Assembly (NCBI GenBank): GCA_947488435.1
Contig: CANKZG010000001.1
Span: forward strand, 1,666,308 to 1,730,307
Direction of reading: 5' to 3'
Length of the DNA stretch: 64,000 bases
DNA from: an uncultured Flavobacteriaceae bacterium
GTDB lineage: Bacteria; Bacteroidota; Bacteroidia; Flavobacteriales; Flavobacteriaceae
Below, in pieces: positions 33,254 to 42,862 of this stretch; positions within the stretch are counted from its first letter, which is position 1; each line of letters begins with the position of its first letter. The position numbers and the translations under genes are program-made. The notes under the pieces were generated by a model. The model made no database searches, had not been told where the DNA came from, and saw only the letters and a list, made by a program, of their open reading frames with translations.

Positions 33254-34485
33254 GAAACTGCTTTTAACTTTTTAATAGTTTCACGCGAAAGCTTTTCTTC
33301 AGCATAAGGTTTTGTAACCTTAAATTCTTTGTCCTCACTACTAGGGAGTTCAAACATTGCGTCTGTAAAAATAGCTTCACATAGCGAACGTAGTCCTCTA
33401 GCGCCAAGTTTGTATTCTATGGCTTTTTCTACAATATAGTCCAGAGCTTGTTCGGTAATTTTAAAGCTGATATCATCCATACCAAACAATTTTTCATATT
33501 GTTTAATAATGGCATTTTTAGGCTCCGTAAGAATAGCGCGAAGGGTTTTTTCATCCAAAGGATTCATGTGTGTTAGAACAGGTAAGCGACCTATAATTTC
33601 AGGAATTAGACCAAATTCTTTAAGATCCCTCGGAATAATATATTGTAAGATATTCTCATTGTCTAGATTGTCCTCAGCTTTAGAGGCACTATAACCCACA
33701 GCTTGCATGTTAAGACGTTTGGTAATGATACGCTCAATACCATCAAATGCGCCCCCTGCTATGAACAAAATATTTTCCGTATTAACTTCAATAAATTTTT
33801 GGTCTGGATGTTTTCTTCCACCTTTGGGAGGAACATTTACAACCGTTCCTTCTAATAGCTTTAATAAACCTTGTTGTACACCTTCTCCTGATACATCTCT
33901 GGTGATAGAAGGGTTGTCGCTTTTACGTGCAATTTTATCAATTTCATCAATAAAAACAATACCGCGTTCTGCTTTTTCCAAATTGTAATCTGCGGCTTGC
34001 AACAAACGGGTTAAAATACTTTCTACATCTTCACCCACATATCCTGCTTCTGTAAGCACGGTGGCATCTACGATTGCCAAGGGAACATTTAGCATACGGG
34101 CAACAGTTTTAGCCATCAAGGTTTTTCCTGTGCCAGTTTGCCCCACCATAACGATATTACTTTTTTGTATTTCTACATCTTCGCCTTTTGAAGTAGGTTG
34201 TAATAATCTTTTGTAGTGATTGTATACCGCAACGGACATTACTTTTTTAGTGCGCTCCTGACCAATAATAAAAGTATCTAGAAAACTCTTGATTTCCATT
34301 GGCTTTTTTAATACCAATTCGCTAGAAAGATCTTGATTTTTAGATTGTCGTGATTCTTCTGCTACAATACCATGAGCTTGTTCAATACAGCGATCACATA
34401 TATGTGCATCCAAACCAGCAATCAGAAGATTGGTTTCTGGTTTTTTTCTTCCACAAAATGAGCATTCTAAATTTTCCTTTGCCAT
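33250..34485 (-). CDS. clpX: ATP-dependent protease ATPase subunit ClpX
   Basis: 411 residues. N-terminal zinc-binding domain with C8, C11, C30 and C33. AAA+ module with Walker A GQTGTGKT (115-122), pore loop GYVGEDVE (148-155), Walker B and sensor region IDEIDK (179-184), and the RKH loop GGRKHP. It unfolds substrates and feeds them to ClpP. It follows clpP by 89 bp on the same strand, the usual tig-clpP-clpX order. Confidence 0.97.
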   Translation of the reverse strand: MAKENLECSFCGRKKPETNLLIAGLDAHICDRCIEQAHGIVAEESRQSKNQDLSSELVLKKPMEIKSFLDTFIIGQERTKKVMSVAVYNHYKRLLQPTSKGEDVEIQKSNIVMVGQTGTGKTLMAKTVARMLNVPLAIVDATVLTEAGYVGEDVESILTRLLQAADYNLEKAERGIVFIDEIDKIARKSDNPSITRDVSGEGVQQGLLKLLEGTVVNVPPKGGRKHPDQKFIEVNTENILFIAGGAFDGIERIITKRLNMQAVGYSASKAEDNLDNENILQYIIPRDLKEFGLIPEIIGRLPVLTHMNPLDEKTLRAILTEPKNAIIKQYEKLFGMDDISFKITEQALDYIVEKAIEYKLGARGLRSLCEAIFTDAMFELPSSEDKEFKVTKPYAEEKLSRETIKKLKAVS

Positions 34486-34574
34486 AAATGATAACTTACA
34501 TTCAATAATAGTAACGAACGAAACCTAATTTTGTTCCCTTACCTTTTTGAAAATATCTAGTTAATTCGTCGAAA

Positions 34575-35255
34575 TTAAGATTTTTCCCTTACCAGTATTT
34601 CATCAATCATACCATAATCTCTAGCCTCGGCAGCTTTCATCCAATAATCCCTATCACTGTCGTCATGTACTTTTTTAATGCTTTGACCCGAATGATCAGA
34701 AATTATCTGGTACAATTCTTCTTTCAATTTAAGAATTTCTCGTGCTGTAATCTCAATATCGCTTGCCTGTCCTTGCGCTCCGCCCATAGGTTGGTGTATC
34801 ATTACACGAGAATGTGTAAGACCGCTACGTTTTCCTTTTTCACCTGCACAAAGTAAAACGGCACCCATAGAAGCCGCTATTCCGGTACATATGGTAGCAA
34901 CGTCTGGTTTTATAAACTGCATGGTGTCATATATTCCAAGTCCGGCATAGACACTTCCGCCAGGGGAGTTGATATAAATTTGAATGTCCTTTGACGCATC
35001 TGCACTTTCTAAGAAGAGCAATTGTGCCTGCACAATATTGGCGACCTGATCATTTATACCTGTTCCTAAGAAAATAATACGATCCATCATCAAACGAGAA
35101 AAGACATCCATCGCAATTGCGTTAAGCTGTCTTTCTTCAATGATATTTGGAGTCATATTTACAGGATACATACTACTCATGATTTTATCATAGTAGGTGC
35201 TGCTAATGCCTTGGTCTTTTATTGCGAAATTTTTGAATTCTTTTCCGTAATCCAT
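34575..35255 (-). CDS. clpP: ATP-dependent Clp protease proteolytic subunit ClpP
   Basis: 226 residues, serine protease of family S14. Catalytic S129 in GIAASMGAV and H154 in MIHQPMGGAQG; the acid residue lies in the late SDRDYWM region. It forms the double-heptamer chamber with ClpX. The N-terminus is somewhat longer than in E. coli, including a possible propeptide. It is separated from the upstream trigger factor gene by a terminator-like hairpin, so it may have its own promoter. Confidence 0.97.
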   Translation of the reverse strand: MDYGKEFKNFAIKDQGISSTYYDKIMSSMYPVNMTPNIIEERQLNAIAMDVFSRLMMDRIIFLGTGINDQVANIVQAQLLFLESADASKDIQIYINSPGGSVYAGLGIYDTMQFIKPDVATICTGIAASMGAVLLCAGEKGKRSGLTHSRVMIHQPMGGAQGQASDIEITAREILKLKEELYQIISDHSGQSIKKVHDDSDRDYWMKAAEARDYGMIDEILVREKS

Positions 35256-35280
35256 TGTTTTGAGCTACTGATTGTTTTAA

Positions 35281-35310
35281 AAAAAGGAGCCGAAAATAAG
35301 TTTTCGGCTC
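35281..35310 (-). terminator. terminator after trigger factor
   Basis: Minus-strand stem GAGCCGAAAA / TTTTCGGCTC (35287-35310) followed by a run of seven T. It separates tig from clpP. Confidence 0.8.
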
Positions 35311-35383
35311 TGTAAAGATAATTATTTTATTAGTGAAACCCTACTTAATATGTGTGTAGGATTTTTGCAATAACCGTATCGGT

Positions 35384-36715
35384 TTACTTTTCCTTTCCGT
35401 AAACATCTTTCACGAAATTCTCATAGGTTACCTCCTTGGTTTTAAGGTTTGCTTTTTCCTTGTAAAAAGTAAGTAGCTTTTGACTCATTAATTGTTCTGA
35501 TAAACGTTTTACCTCTTCTTGATTGGATAGCACTCGAGTAGCAATATTCTCCAATTCCTCTTCCTGGGGATTCATTTGCCCAAACTGTGCCATTTGCGAC
35601 TTAATAAATCCCTTAGCAAACTCTTTTAATTCATCAAATTGCACTTGCAAATCATTTTCCTTCATGATTTTGCCTTCAATCAATTGATAGCGCAACCCTT
35701 TCTCTGATTTTGTGTATTCTTCCGCAGCTTCTTCATCTGTAAGTTGCTGTTCTCCGGATACTTGAATCCATTTTTTCAAAAAGTCAGTTGGAAGATCAAA
35801 TTTGGTACTTTCAATCAAATATTCCGTCATGTCGTTTAGCAATTTTTGATCGGCTTGTTGCTCAAACTGCTTTTCAGAATCCTCTTTTATACGCGCTTTA
35901 AGTGCCTCTTCTGAAGTAATTGTATCCTTGCCAAATAACTTGTCAAACAATTCTTGGTCTAGTGCAGCTGGCTCTCTTTCATTAATCTCTTCTATGGCCA
36001 AACTCACTTCAATGTCTAAATTCTCGGCTTTTTCTCTTTCAATTCCCAAGGCTGCAGAAAGTAAGTAATCTTCCTTGAATAACCCTTTTGTTTTAAGTGA
36101 AACAACATCGCCAACCTTCTTGCCAACAAGACTAGTAAGTGCTTTTTTGCTTTTTATTTTATCTAACTCAATAGTTGATTTATGAGTTATTTCTTCCGCT
36201 TCATTGGTGAACGTGCCGTTTATTTCATCCAGCTTTGCTACCTCATTTTTATTGACAAGCTTTCCGTATTGTTTTTGAATACGTTCTATTTGCTCATCTA
36301 CCATTTTTTTATCCGCTACAATGCGATATTGAGTAACTGCTTTCTTAGGGTTCAATACAACCTCAAAATCCGGTGCCAAACCTAATTCGAATTCGAAATC
36401 AAAATTTTCAGCATCCCAATCAAAATTATCTTGTTGTTTAGGTAGTGGATTTCCAAGAACGTCTAGCTTTTCTTCGGTAAGGTATTTTCCAAGGCTATCT
36501 TGAATTAACTTATTAACCTCATCTACTAAAACGGCTTTTCCATACTGCTTTTTTATAAGACCCATAGGTACGTGCCCCTTACGAAAACCAGGGATATTTG
36601 CCTGTTTTCTATAGTCTTTTAAAATGGTGTCTACTTTGTCTTGATAATCGTCTTTCGTAATTGCAACTTTTACAACTGCATTTAAATTATCTATCTGCTC
36701 TTTCGTAATGTTCAT
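35384..36715 (-). CDS. tig: trigger factor, ribosome-associated chaperone
   Basis: 443 residues. The N-terminal ribosome-binding domain shows the signature IPGFRKGHVPMGLI (about 37-50); the middle region is a strongly divergent PPIase-like domain, as usual in Bacteroidota; the C-terminal part is helical. It shields nascent chains at the ribosome exit. Located upstream of clpP-clpX, as in many bacteria. Confidence 0.95.
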   Translation of the reverse strand: MNITKEQIDNLNAVVKVAITKDDYQDKVDTILKDYRKQANIPGFRKGHVPMGLIKKQYGKAVLVDEVNKLIQDSLGKYLTEEKLDVLGNPLPKQQDNFDWDAENFDFEFELGLAPDFEVVLNPKKAVTQYRIVADKKMVDEQIERIQKQYGKLVNKNEVAKLDEINGTFTNEAEEITHKSTIELDKIKSKKALTSLVGKKVGDVVSLKTKGLFKEDYLLSAALGIEREKAENLDIEVSLAIEEINEREPAALDQELFDKLFGKDTITSEEALKARIKEDSEKQFEQQADQKLLNDMTEYLIESTKFDLPTDFLKKWIQVSGEQQLTDEEAAEEYTKSEKGLRYQLIEGKIMKENDLQVQFDELKEFAKGFIKSQMAQFGQMNPQEEELENIATRVLSNQEEVKRLSEQLMSQKLLTFYKEKANLKTKEVTYENFVKDVYGKEK

Positions 36716-36807
36716 TCCTGTTCCTTATTTTGCATCCATAAACGGGATGCAAAAGTAGAACTTTTTATGAAGTTCAACAACTTTTAAATTCCTGAATTTC
36801 AAACGAT

Positions 36808-37161
36808 CTATTTCCCTTTTTTATCTTCTTTTAAGAGCGAAAAAAAGATGGATTGCAATACAGAGAGTAGCAAACTAAAAATAATGGCCCAACCTATGCT
36901 TTGCACCGTAAAACCGTTTATGAAATGGTCGGCAATTAAAATGATAATACCATTGATAACCAGTAAAAAAAGACCTAAGGTAAGAACGGTAACGGGCAGT
37001 GTTAGAATAGTAAGAATAGGTTTTACTATAAAATTCAGAAGACTAAGTACAATGGCAACGATAATTGCAGTAGTATAAGAAGCTACGGTAACGCCAGGAA
37101 GAAAATGTGCCAAGAGCAATACGGCAAATGCACTTAGTAGAATACGCAGAATTAATTTCAT
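36808..37161 (-). CDS. phage-holin-family (COG1950) small membrane protein
   Basis: The start giving MKLILRILLSAF (117 residues) is preferred, because a longer reading would run into the terminator hairpin of the upstream gene. Four transmembrane helices with the family pattern NFIVKPILTILTLPVTVLTLG. Despite the family name, chromosomal members are not lysis proteins; their function is unknown. Located between tig and an SGNH lipoprotein gene on the same strand. Confidence 0.85.
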   Translation of the reverse strand: MKLILRILLSAFAVLLLAHFLPGVTVASYTTAIIVAIVLSLLNFIVKPILTILTLPVTVLTLGLFLLVINGIIILIADHFINGFTVQSIGWAIIFSLLLSVLQSIFFSLLKEDKKGK

Positions 37162-37171
37162 AAGCGAACAA

Positions 37172-37200
37172 TAAAAAAGGGTGTCCTCATGGGACACCCT
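37172..37200 (-). terminator. terminator of the SGNH lipoprotein gene
   Basis: Stem AGGGTGTCC / GGACACCCT with a 4-base loop (37178-37200). The minus strand continues with a T6 run. Confidence 0.85.
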
Positions 37201-37227
37201 AAATTACATATTTTTTTCTTGATCGGA

Positions 37228-38817
37228 TTAATTGAGATACAATCCGGTAAAATCTAATGGATTAACTCCTGGTAGATTAGATCCGTAAGTTTGATTGATA
37301 GACTCTACAAATAGATTTGCCAATAACGCATACCCTCTAGGTGATGGGTGTACGCCATCTAAAGAAAAGCCTCCTCCAGTACCAAAAGTTGCGCTGGCTA
37401 CACTACCATCAGGAAGTGGAAATCCAGATTCGGCAAACTCGCTTAAAAACCCGTTCGCATCTACAAAAGCAAGGCCAAATTGCGCCGCTAAAGCTTCAAT
37501 AGTTAGATTGTATGATGTTGTAGCATTTCGTACCGATTCTTGTTCAGAAGGCGTAAGCACCCACTGATCTTCTAAAGGAAAAGTAACACCATTTACCGCC
37601 AATTGTCCTGCGGTTTCAGGAGGTAATCCTAAACCTACTAAGGTAGCTAGTGCTGTTTCGTTTAAAGTTGCGATAATGCCAGAACTCGTTAATACCAGTA
37701 AATCCTCTGGCGTAGCCGGTCTGGATTGGCCATATAAGAAACCAAAAACTGCAGCTGTACCAGGATCCGCTCCTCCAGCTAACAAAGCACCAGTAATTTG
37801 AGCAGAAAGATTCGGCAATGATTCGTCCGAAATAATAACTGGACTAGCCGCATCAGCAGCGAATTGGATAGATCGTTCTGGAACTCCTAGCGCTGTAAAA
37901 ACATTATTCAAACCTGCAAAAGTTGCATTAAGTGTGGGTATCTGTGGCCCAAATGCGGGATTTGTAGGATCCAAAGGTGCAAATGGTACAGTGGTAAAAA
38001 ATGGAATTGTTGTTACATCCGGAATATTTGCAACTACACCATCGGCACCATTAGCCGTTAAGGCTTGCAATAAAGTTTGGTAAACACTTGCAAAGACATC
38101 ATTGTTAGTGATGTCACTACCACCATACATGGCAGGATCAGTGATTCCAGTAAGGTTATGATCTTCTCCAGCACCTCCTGAAGTAGCATAACCTAATATA
38201 TCGTTGTTTCCAATCCACAAGGAAAAGAATGTTGGATTTTGATTAGTGGCATCTTGTATAACGGAAGCCGCAGGTCCAGATGCGAAACGAGCAAAATACG
38301 GATTAGCCTGACCTATTGGAACGCCTTCTAAATTACCAAAACCTGGGGCTAACAACTGAAAACTTGTGGCACCGGGCACTCCCATATTGTTAAAAGGTCC
38401 AGATAAAACATTAGTGATCTCCGTAGTGCCAGCTCCAGCTACGGGTACAGGCGCAGGAGAACCAGATTCAAAAGATAAAATTAATCGGTTGCCTAAAATC
38501 GGATTTCCGGCAAAAGTAGCACCTCCGAAATTATCAGCCATAAAAGGAATGTTAAAAGCTCCGCCTCCTGCTAAGGCAAAATTGGAAGCTAACATATTAG
38601 GATAAGAAGCAGTTTGTCCATCTACAAAAAGTGCGGCATCGGAAAAACCAGCAGTTAAAGAATTTCCTACCGCAACATAGGTAGTGAAATTAGCAGTACC
38701 ACTTGTAATTTCAACTGGCGGAGGAGGGGTAACTGCACTTGTAGTAGTGTCGTCGTCGTCACTACAACTTGCTAAAAACAATCCTGAAATTGCAAGTAGT
38801 GCTAAGAACTTTTTCAT
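37228..38817 (-). CDS. SGNH/GDSL-hydrolase-like surface lipoprotein
   Basis: 529 residues. Lipoprotein signal with lipobox LASCS (Cys18) followed by an Asp-rich SDDDD sorting-like tail, typical of Bacteroidota surface lipoproteins. SGNH blocks are seen: VAVGNSLTAGF (nucleophile Ser), FSLWIGNNDI (block III Asn) and DGVHPSPRGYALLAN (block V Asp-His). It probably hydrolyses lipid or acyl esters at the outer membrane. Homologues are often linked with FadL-type fatty-acid uptake. A 16-bp palindrome shared with the etfBA promoter lies about 100 bp upstream. Confidence 0.85.
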   Translation of the reverse strand: MKKFLALLAISGLFLASCSDDDDTTTSAVTPPPPVEITSGTANFTTYVAVGNSLTAGFSDAALFVDGQTASYPNMLASNFALAGGGAFNIPFMADNFGGATFAGNPILGNRLILSFESGSPAPVPVAGAGTTEITNVLSGPFNNMGVPGATSFQLLAPGFGNLEGVPIGQANPYFARFASGPAASVIQDATNQNPTFFSLWIGNNDILGYATSGGAGEDHNLTGITDPAMYGGSDITNNDVFASVYQTLLQALTANGADGVVANIPDVTTIPFFTTVPFAPLDPTNPAFGPQIPTLNATFAGLNNVFTALGVPERSIQFAADAASPVIISDESLPNLSAQITGALLAGGADPGTAAVFGFLYGQSRPATPEDLLVLTSSGIIATLNETALATLVGLGLPPETAGQLAVNGVTFPLEDQWVLTPSEQESVRNATTSYNLTIEALAAQFGLAFVDANGFLSEFAESGFPLPDGSVASATFGTGGGFSLDGVHPSPRGYALLANLFVESINQTYGSNLPGVNPLDFTGLYLN

Positions 38818-38869
38818 GTTTACAATTTTGAGTTAATTTATCTTCAACCTAATGTTAATAGGAGGTTTT

Positions 38870-38877
38870 CAAAATTA
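38870..38877 (-). promoter_or_regulatory. candidate -7 box of the SGNH lipoprotein gene
   Basis: On the minus strand TAATTTTG fits TAnnTTTG. It lies about 50 bp before the ATG and 39 bp downstream of the palindrome at 38916. Confidence 0.4.
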
Positions 38878-38915
38878 ATTAAAATTATGAGACTCACAAT
38901 AAAATGAGTAAAAAA

Positions 38916-38935
38916 ATTATGCATGCATAATAAAT
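38916..38935. promoter_or_regulatory. palindromic operator candidate, copy 1
   Basis: ATTATGCATGCATAATAAAT contains a perfect 16-bp palindrome. It differs by one base from the motif at 61465-61484 upstream of etfB. It lies upstream of the SGNH lipoprotein gene. Confidence 0.6.
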
Positions 38936-38946
38936 AAGGTGCTTTT

Positions 38947-39717
38947 TTAGGAAATTAAAAATTTGCTAGTAAATTCAAAGAATTGTCTAGGATTCTCTGC
39001 ATGTAGCCAATGCCCCGCTTTCGAAATGCTCTGGAGTTTTGCATTTGGGAACTGTTTTTTAATGTCCGAAAAATCCTGAGGTAAAATGTACTCGGATCTA
39101 TCTCCACGCAAAAAAAGCGTAGGTTTTACAAAACTTAATGCAGGCGTTATTGCCTCTCCAATCTCATTCATTCGTTCGGATAGCACATCTAAATTAAATC
39201 GAAACCCCAATCTGTCTTTCGTTTCCCAATACAGGTTTTTTAGTAGAAACTGACGAATCCCAACCTCAGTAATATACCGACCTAAAGCCGTATTAGCTTC
39301 ATTTCTTGACTGGATATGCTCTAGATTTAATGCGTTTAATGCATTAATGATATCTTGATGATGCGGAGGGTAATATTTTGGCGCAATATCAGCGACCAGT
39401 AATTTTTGTACCCGTTCGGGGTAGGTTAAACCAAATTGCATTGCTGTTTTACCCCCCATAGAATGTCCTAAAACATTTGCGACAGAAAGTTGGTAATGAT
39501 CCATATAAGTGCGAATGTCGTCGGCAAGGTATTCGTAATCAAAATCCTCCGAATGGAAGCTTTTTCCATGATTACGTTGATCTATTAAATGTACCTGAAA
39601 CCCCAAATTGGCATATTGATTGCCCAGGGTTTTCCAATTGTCCGACATGCCTAGAAAACCATGAAGAATAATCAAAGGGAATCCTTCTCCTAAAACTTTA
39701 GCATGTAAAATTTCCAT
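38947..39717 (-). CDS. alpha/beta hydrolase (YbfF-like)
   Basis: 256 residues, cytoplasmic. Oxyanion region ILHGFLGM near residue 18, nucleophile elbow GHSMGGKTA, acid in FLRGDRSEYI and late histidine in KAGHWLHAENP. The closest well-known group is the YbfF/esterase family acting on acyl-CoA or short esters. The start codon overlaps the pdxJ stop by one base, so the two are translationally coupled. Confidence 0.9.
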   Translation of the reverse strand: MEILHAKVLGEGFPLIILHGFLGMSDNWKTLGNQYANLGFQVHLIDQRNHGKSFHSEDFDYEYLADDIRTYMDHYQLSVANVLGHSMGGKTAMQFGLTYPERVQKLLVADIAPKYYPPHHQDIINALNALNLEHIQSRNEANTALGRYITEVGIRQFLLKNLYWETKDRLGFRFNLDVLSERMNEIGEAITPALSFVKPTLFLRGDRSEYILPQDFSDIKKQFPNAKLQSISKAGHWLHAENPRQFFEFTSKFLIS

Positions 39718-40415
39718 TATTTCAATCGATTTAAATACATATTAACAACATTTTCTAAGCCTAAATAGAGCGATTCACTTATCAATGCATGTCCAATAGA
39801 AACTTCCAAAAGCTTAGGAATATTTTGTTTGAAAAAAGCAATATTCTCCAAATTCAAATCGTGACCTGCATTAATCCCTAAATTAAAATCATTTGCCGCA
39901 TTTGCAGTGGCAATAAAAGACGAGATGACCGAATTATCTTTTGCATATGCCTCCGTATATAACTCAACGCGATCGGTGCCTGTCTTAGCTGCACCTTCTA
40001 TCATTGCAACATTAGGATCTACAAAAATTGAGGTGCGAATGCCTTCATTTTTAAAGGTGCTGATGATTTCGGTTAAAAACGACCTATGTTTGTTGGTATC
40101 CCAACCGGCATTAGAAGTAATCGCATCTTCTGCATCAGGAACTAGTGTTACCTGCGTGGGTTTAACGGCTAATACTAGATCAACGAACTTAGGAATGGGG
40201 TTTCCTTCAATATTAAATTCGGTGGTAACTACTTTTTTTAGATCATAAGCGTCTTGATAGCGTATATGGCGTTCATCGGGTCTTGGATGTATGGTAATAC
40301 CATTTGCTCCAAAGGCTTCAATATCCTTTGCAACTTCAACTAGGTTAGGGGTGTTTCCGCCACGAGAGTTACGTAATGTTGCAATTTTATTGATGTTTAC
40401 ACTTAATTTTGTCAT
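39717..40415 (-). CDS. pdxJ: pyridoxine 5'-phosphate synthase
   Basis: The start giving MTKLSVNINKIATLRNSRGG (232 residues) is chosen because it matches the family; an upstream extension of 26 residues is not conserved in character. TIM barrel with ITIHPRPDERHI and the late NAGHDLN. It condenses 3-amino-2-oxopropyl phosphate with deoxyxylulose 5-phosphate in vitamin B6 synthesis. It is divergent from the CBS-domain gene and coupled to the downstream hydrolase gene. Confidence 0.95.
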   Translation of the reverse strand: MTKLSVNINKIATLRNSRGGNTPNLVEVAKDIEAFGANGITIHPRPDERHIRYQDAYDLKKVVTTEFNIEGNPIPKFVDLVLAVKPTQVTLVPDAEDAITSNAGWDTNKHRSFLTEIISTFKNEGIRTSIFVDPNVAMIEGAAKTGTDRVELYTEAYAKDNSVISSFIATANAANDFNLGINAGHDLNLENIAFFKQNIPKLLEVSIGHALISESLYLGLENVVNMYLNRLK

Positions 40416-40508
40416 GTATATCGTGTCTAATGTTGAGGCGGTAAAAATACAAATAAGGCACGCTTTTTGCGATTTAAAATTAGTAATTTGCACATTGAAA
40501 TTTTAATC

Positions 40509-41165
40509 ATGAATATTCAGTCACATATTAATACCACTTTACCTATCTTTTCGACAAAAGATAAGCTTAAGACCGTGATACAATTCTTTCAAGAAACAAG
40601 CTTCTCTCATATTGCGATTCGAGAAGAAGGACGGCTTTTAGGACTGCTTTCCGAAAATGATTTGGAATCCTTTGAGGTTGACGGTGTTATTGGAGATTAT
40701 AGGTATAATCTTGAATCTTTCTTTGTAACGAAAGATACTTCATGGTTAGATGTGCTGGAAATATTCGCACGAAATGAAGCTAATGTTGTTCCTGTGATCG
40801 GAGAACATGAAATAATATTAGGATACTACGAGTTAACGGCTATCATAGGGGAATTTATTGACACCCCATTTTTTACAGAACCTGGAGGTATTATTGTAAT
40901 TGCTTCCGGTATTAAAGATTATTCTTTTAGTGAGATAGCACAGATTATAGAAGGGAACAATACAAAGTTAATAGGAGGGTTTATTTCTGGGATGCGAAAT
41001 GATGTGGTTCAAATTACATTAAAAGTAGGAACTACAAACCTAAACGAAATACTTCAAACGTTCAGGCGATACAATTATAATGTATTGTTTGGAAACAACG
41101 ATGATCAATTTTTAGAAGATCTTAAAGAACGATCAGATTATTTGGATAAATATTTAAATGTCTAA
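40509..41165 (+). CDS. CBS-domain pair protein
   Basis: Start at the ATG giving MNIQSHINTTLP (218 residues). Two CBS motifs in the first 125 residues form an adenosine-ligand-binding module; the C-terminal half (EPGGIIVIASGIKDYSFSEI onward) is an ACT-like extension. It presumably senses an adenine nucleotide. The stop overlaps the nadK start by 8 bp, suggesting coupling to NADP synthesis. Confidence 0.87.
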   Translation: MNIQSHINTTLPIFSTKDKLKTVIQFFQETSFSHIAIREEGRLLGLLSENDLESFEVDGVIGDYRYNLESFFVTKDTSWLDVLEIFARNEANVVPVIGEHEIILGYYELTAIIGEFIDTPFFTEPGGIIVIASGIKDYSFSEIAQIIEGNNTKLIGGFISGMRNDVVQITLKVGTTNLNEILQTFRRYNYNVLFGNNDDQFLEDLKERSDYLDKYLNV

Positions 41166-42054
41166 ATTACCTATGAAAGTAGCAATCTACGGACTTACAG
41201 ATCAAGATAATACGCTTGATTATGTTATGGAGCTTTTGGATGAACTTACAACCATAGGGGCACAGACACACTTTGAAGCGAATTTTTATACCTTATTATC
41301 CGCAAATTTTGATTTACAGACCTATCCAACCTTTACTCAAGAAGAAGGGTTAGACAGTTCTTTCGATATGTTTGTTAGTTTTGGTGGGGATGGAACCATT
41401 TTAAGAGCGATAACCTATATTAAAGATTTAGGAATTCCAGTGGTAGGCGTTAATACGGGAAGACTTGGATTCTTGGCTACTTTTAAAAAGGAAGAAGTGC
41501 GAAAAGTGATTCAAGAATTTCAACTCGGAGCATATTCCATAGTAGAGCGCAGTCTTGTGGAAGTGCATACTGAATTTAATATACCGGAATTTAAAACATT
41601 AAATTTTGCGCTTAATGAGATTACCGTGGCAAGAAAAGATACTACCTCGATGATACGGGTGGAAACGCATCTCAATGATCAGTATTTAACTTCTTATTGG
41701 GCTGATGGGCTTATTATTTCTACCCCTACAGGTTCCACAGGATATTCTCTTAGTTGCGGTGGCCCCGTTATTACGCCAACGGCCAAGTCACTAGTGATTA
41801 CTCCCATAGCTCCACATAATTTAAATGCAAGACCCTTAGTAATATCTGATGATACGACGATACGCTTGAGAGTGTCCGGGCGAGAAGATTCGCACTTAGT
41901 TTCTTTAGATTCAAGAATAGCAACCTTTGATAACGGACAGGAAATTAGTATTAAAAAAGCTGCGTTTTCAATAAAAATGGTAGAATATACTTCCCAAAGC
42001 TTTTTGCAGACTTTACGTAATAAATTACTGTGGGGTGAAGACCGCCGTAATTGA
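41158..42054 (+). CDS. nadK: NAD kinase
   Basis: 298 residues. The GGDGT motif (76-80) with VGVNTGRLGFL just after, NEITVAR, and PTGSTGYSLSCGGP are diagnostic. It phosphorylates NAD to NADP. An alternative start five codons downstream (MKVAIYG) is possible. First enzyme of a run leading into the envelope genes; 114 bp separate it from the porG-like gene. Confidence 0.96.
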   Translation: MSKLPMKVAIYGLTDQDNTLDYVMELLDELTTIGAQTHFEANFYTLLSANFDLQTYPTFTQEEGLDSSFDMFVSFGGDGTILRAITYIKDLGIPVVGVNTGRLGFLATFKKEEVRKVIQEFQLGAYSIVERSLVEVHTEFNIPEFKTLNFALNEITVARKDTTSMIRVETHLNDQYLTSYWADGLIISTPTGSTGYSLSCGGPVITPTAKSLVITPIAPHNLNARPLVISDDTTIRLRVSGREDSHLVSLDSRIATFDNGQEISIKKAAFSIKMVEYTSQSFLQTLRNKLLWGEDRRN

Positions 42055-42144
42055 CCTTCTCGCAACAATAAATACTCCTAAAAGTTGTTTATCAAAGGGA
42101 GAACAAGAATATAACAAGGTATTCGGATAAGATGCTGAAATTGT

Positions 42145-42152
42145 TATATTTG
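42145..42152 (+). promoter_or_regulatory. candidate -7 box before the porG-like gene
   Basis: TATATTTG fits TAnnTTTG and lies 16 bp upstream of the ATG, a typical Bacteroidota arrangement. It suggests a promoter for porG-uppS-bamA. Confidence 0.5.
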
Positions 42153-42168
42153 CAAACTTTTAGAATTT

Positions 42169-42855
42169 ATGCGCAAATTAATTGTGGTAATACTCTTAGG
42201 TATGAGTTGTGCGGTAAGCGCCCAAACTTATGAAATAGGACTTTTTGCAGGAGGAACAAATAATATAGGAGATGTAGGGAAGACCAATTTTATTTTACCT
42301 TCAGGACCCGCTTTTGGGGGACTGTTTAAATGGAATAAAAGTAAACGGTATGCATGGAGGGGAAGTATAATTTATGGAGATTTTACTGCTAATGATTTGA
42401 GATCTAATTTAGAATCTCGAACAGAAAGAGGTTTTGTGGTGGATAATTCTATTATAGAAGCTTCTGCTGGATTGGAATTTAATTTTGTTGAATATAATTT
42501 ACATAAGTTAGGGCCGGCCTTTACACCATATTTGTATACCGGAATAACCTACTTTAGGTATGATTTTAACTATATAGATGCAGGACAAGTGCAAGATATT
42601 AATCAAACAGAAGGGTCCTTTGCTATTCCTATGACAGTAGGTTTTAAATACCGATTGAGTCAGTATTTAATCGCTGGAGCTGAAATAGGAGCACGTTATA
42701 CTTTTACGGATAACTTAGATGCTAGTAATCCGGAAGGGTCTAATTTTGAACAATTCGCTTTTGGTAATATCTTTAGCGATGATTGGTATGTTTTTTCAGG
42801 AGTAACGTTGACCTATACTTTTGGAAGAACACCTTGCCAAGATTGTTTTGAGTAA
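42169..42855 (+). CDS. DUF6089/PorG-like outer-membrane beta-barrel protein
   Basis: 228 residues; signal peptide ending AVSAQ, then a small beta-barrel with alternating aromatic strands (YLYTGITYFRYDF) ending FGRTPCQDCFE. The family includes PorG, an outer-membrane component of the type IX secretion and gliding machinery, and this gene is typically placed before uppS and bamA, as here. The next ATG is 7 bp after its stop. A T9SS role is inferred from family and position. Confidence 0.85.
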   Translation: MRKLIVVILLGMSCAVSAQTYEIGLFAGGTNNIGDVGKTNFILPSGPAFGGLFKWNKSKRYAWRGSIIYGDFTANDLRSNLESRTERGFVVDNSIIEASAGLEFNFVEYNLHKLGPAFTPYLYTGITYFRYDFNYIDAGQVQDINQTEGSFAIPMTVGFKYRLSQYLIAGAEIGARYTFTDNLDASNPEGSNFEQFAFGNIFSDDWYVFSGVTLTYTFGRTPCQDCFE

Positions 42856-42862
42856 AACGAGA

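Noticed and set aside
36808-37161. Prophage holin
   Set aside because: The COG1950 family name is misleading; there are no phage genes around it and the neighbours are housekeeping genes.
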